DNA of 5,201 nucleotides from Candidatus Krumholzibacteriia bacterium. GTDB lineage: Bacteria > Krumholzibacteriota > Krumholzibacteriia > LZORAL124-64-63. Under the pieces are notes generated by a model. It had not been told where the DNA came from. It did not search any database and worked only from the letters and a program-made list of their open reading frames with translations. The translations under genes were made by a program, and so were the position numbers. Shown in pieces: positions 5,019-5,201 of this stretch; the first letter of the stretch is position 1; each line of letters begins with the position of its first letter. The stretch spans positions 1 through 5,201 of the forward strand of contig JALUJS010000112.1 of assembly GCA_027056825.1 (NCBI GenBank), read 5' to 3'.

Positions 5019-5201
5019 ATGCGCGACTTTCCGAGCAGATCCCCAGCGGCGGCCGCGGCCGCCATCCTGTGCCTGGCGTTCCTGGCCACCGGTTGCGGAG
5101 GCCCCAAAATCGTCATGCACTATCCCGGCGAGACCCTCGACTTCAGCCAGGGCGGTCTGCGCACCCCGACCCTGTTCATCGACAAGGTCACGGACATGCG
5201 C
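5019..5201 (+). CDS. Putative lipoprotein of unknown function (N-terminal part, runs off the window)
   Basis: The first 61 codons are visible. Residues 1-8 form a short n-region with Arg2 and Arg7, residues about 9-24 are hydrophobic and Ala-rich, and LATGC (22-26) is a lipobox with Cys26 as the lipidated residue. The protein should be exported by Sec, lipidated and cleaved before Cys26. Gly27-Gly28 after the Cys, with no Asp, would suit outer-membrane sorting under the enterobacterial rule. The mature part begins GGPKIVMHYPGETLDF and then RTPTLFIDKVTDMR. I do not recognise the family. The ATG at 5019 is chosen for its ribosome site and because the in-frame ATG at 4983 would add an acidic, proline-containing stretch that does not suit a signal peptide. 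The gene follows the SAM hydrolase after 40 bases with no visible terminator, so it may belong to the same transcript. Confidence 0.75.
   Translation, partial: MRDFPSRSPAAAAAAILCLAFLATGCGGPKIVMHYPGETLDFSQGGLRTPTLFIDKVTDMR

Noticed and set aside
5048..5063. A perfect 16-bp palindrome, GGCGGCCGCGGCCGCC
   Set aside because: It is made of six consecutive alanine codons in the lipoprotein signal peptide. The symmetry follows from GCG/GCC codon use and does not need a regulatory role.

Overview
This is a very GC-rich bacterial window with tightly packed genes: short gaps, overlapping stops and starts, and strong GGAGG-type ribosome binding sites. The lipoprotein signal peptide at the right edge fits a diderm (Gram-negative) bacterium. 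The sequence alone does not let me name a phylum.

Layout. (1) Bases 1-138 are the 3' end of a plus-strand NAD(P)-dependent aldehyde dehydrogenase of the succinate-semialdehyde dehydrogenase type. (2) Bases 145-198 hold a perfect 19-bp inverted repeat around a 16-base loop. It fills the gap between two convergent genes. (3) On the minus strand, transcribed leftwards, is a two-gene unit: a 72-residue NifU C-terminal-domain Fe-S scaffold protein (1366-1584), then a glutaryl-CoA dehydrogenase (198-1364), with one base between stop and start. (4) Bases 1585-1731 are a divergent control region. It has a plausible sigma-70-like promoter in each direction and nested dyads. (5) On the plus strand is a compact unit with overlapping ends: an inositol monophosphatase-family phosphatase (1732-2550), an NhaC-family transporter (2550-4175) and a SAM hydroxide adenosyltransferase (DUF62, 4172-4978). 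A lipoprotein gene (from 5019) follows after 40 bases and runs off the window.

How the genes may work together. The leftward unit pairs Fe-S cluster delivery with an acyl-CoA dehydrogenase of lysine/tryptophan/glutarate breakdown. The link may be no more than co-transcription. The convergent aldehyde dehydrogenase could supply dicarboxylic acids to such a pathway, but its substrate cannot be read from the fragment. In the rightward unit the transporter and the SAM-cleaving enzyme are translationally coupled. SAM hydrolysis gives adenosine and methionine, and some NhaC-superfamily proteins have been proposed as methionine transporters (MetT), so the annotated Na+/H+ exchange may not be the real job here. 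That is inference.

I see no CRISPR array, rRNA, tRNA, transposase or phage gene. Nothing proves a new system. The items most worth a second look are the long inverted repeat at 145-198, the nested dyads in the divergent promoter, and the transporter-SAM hydrolase pair.
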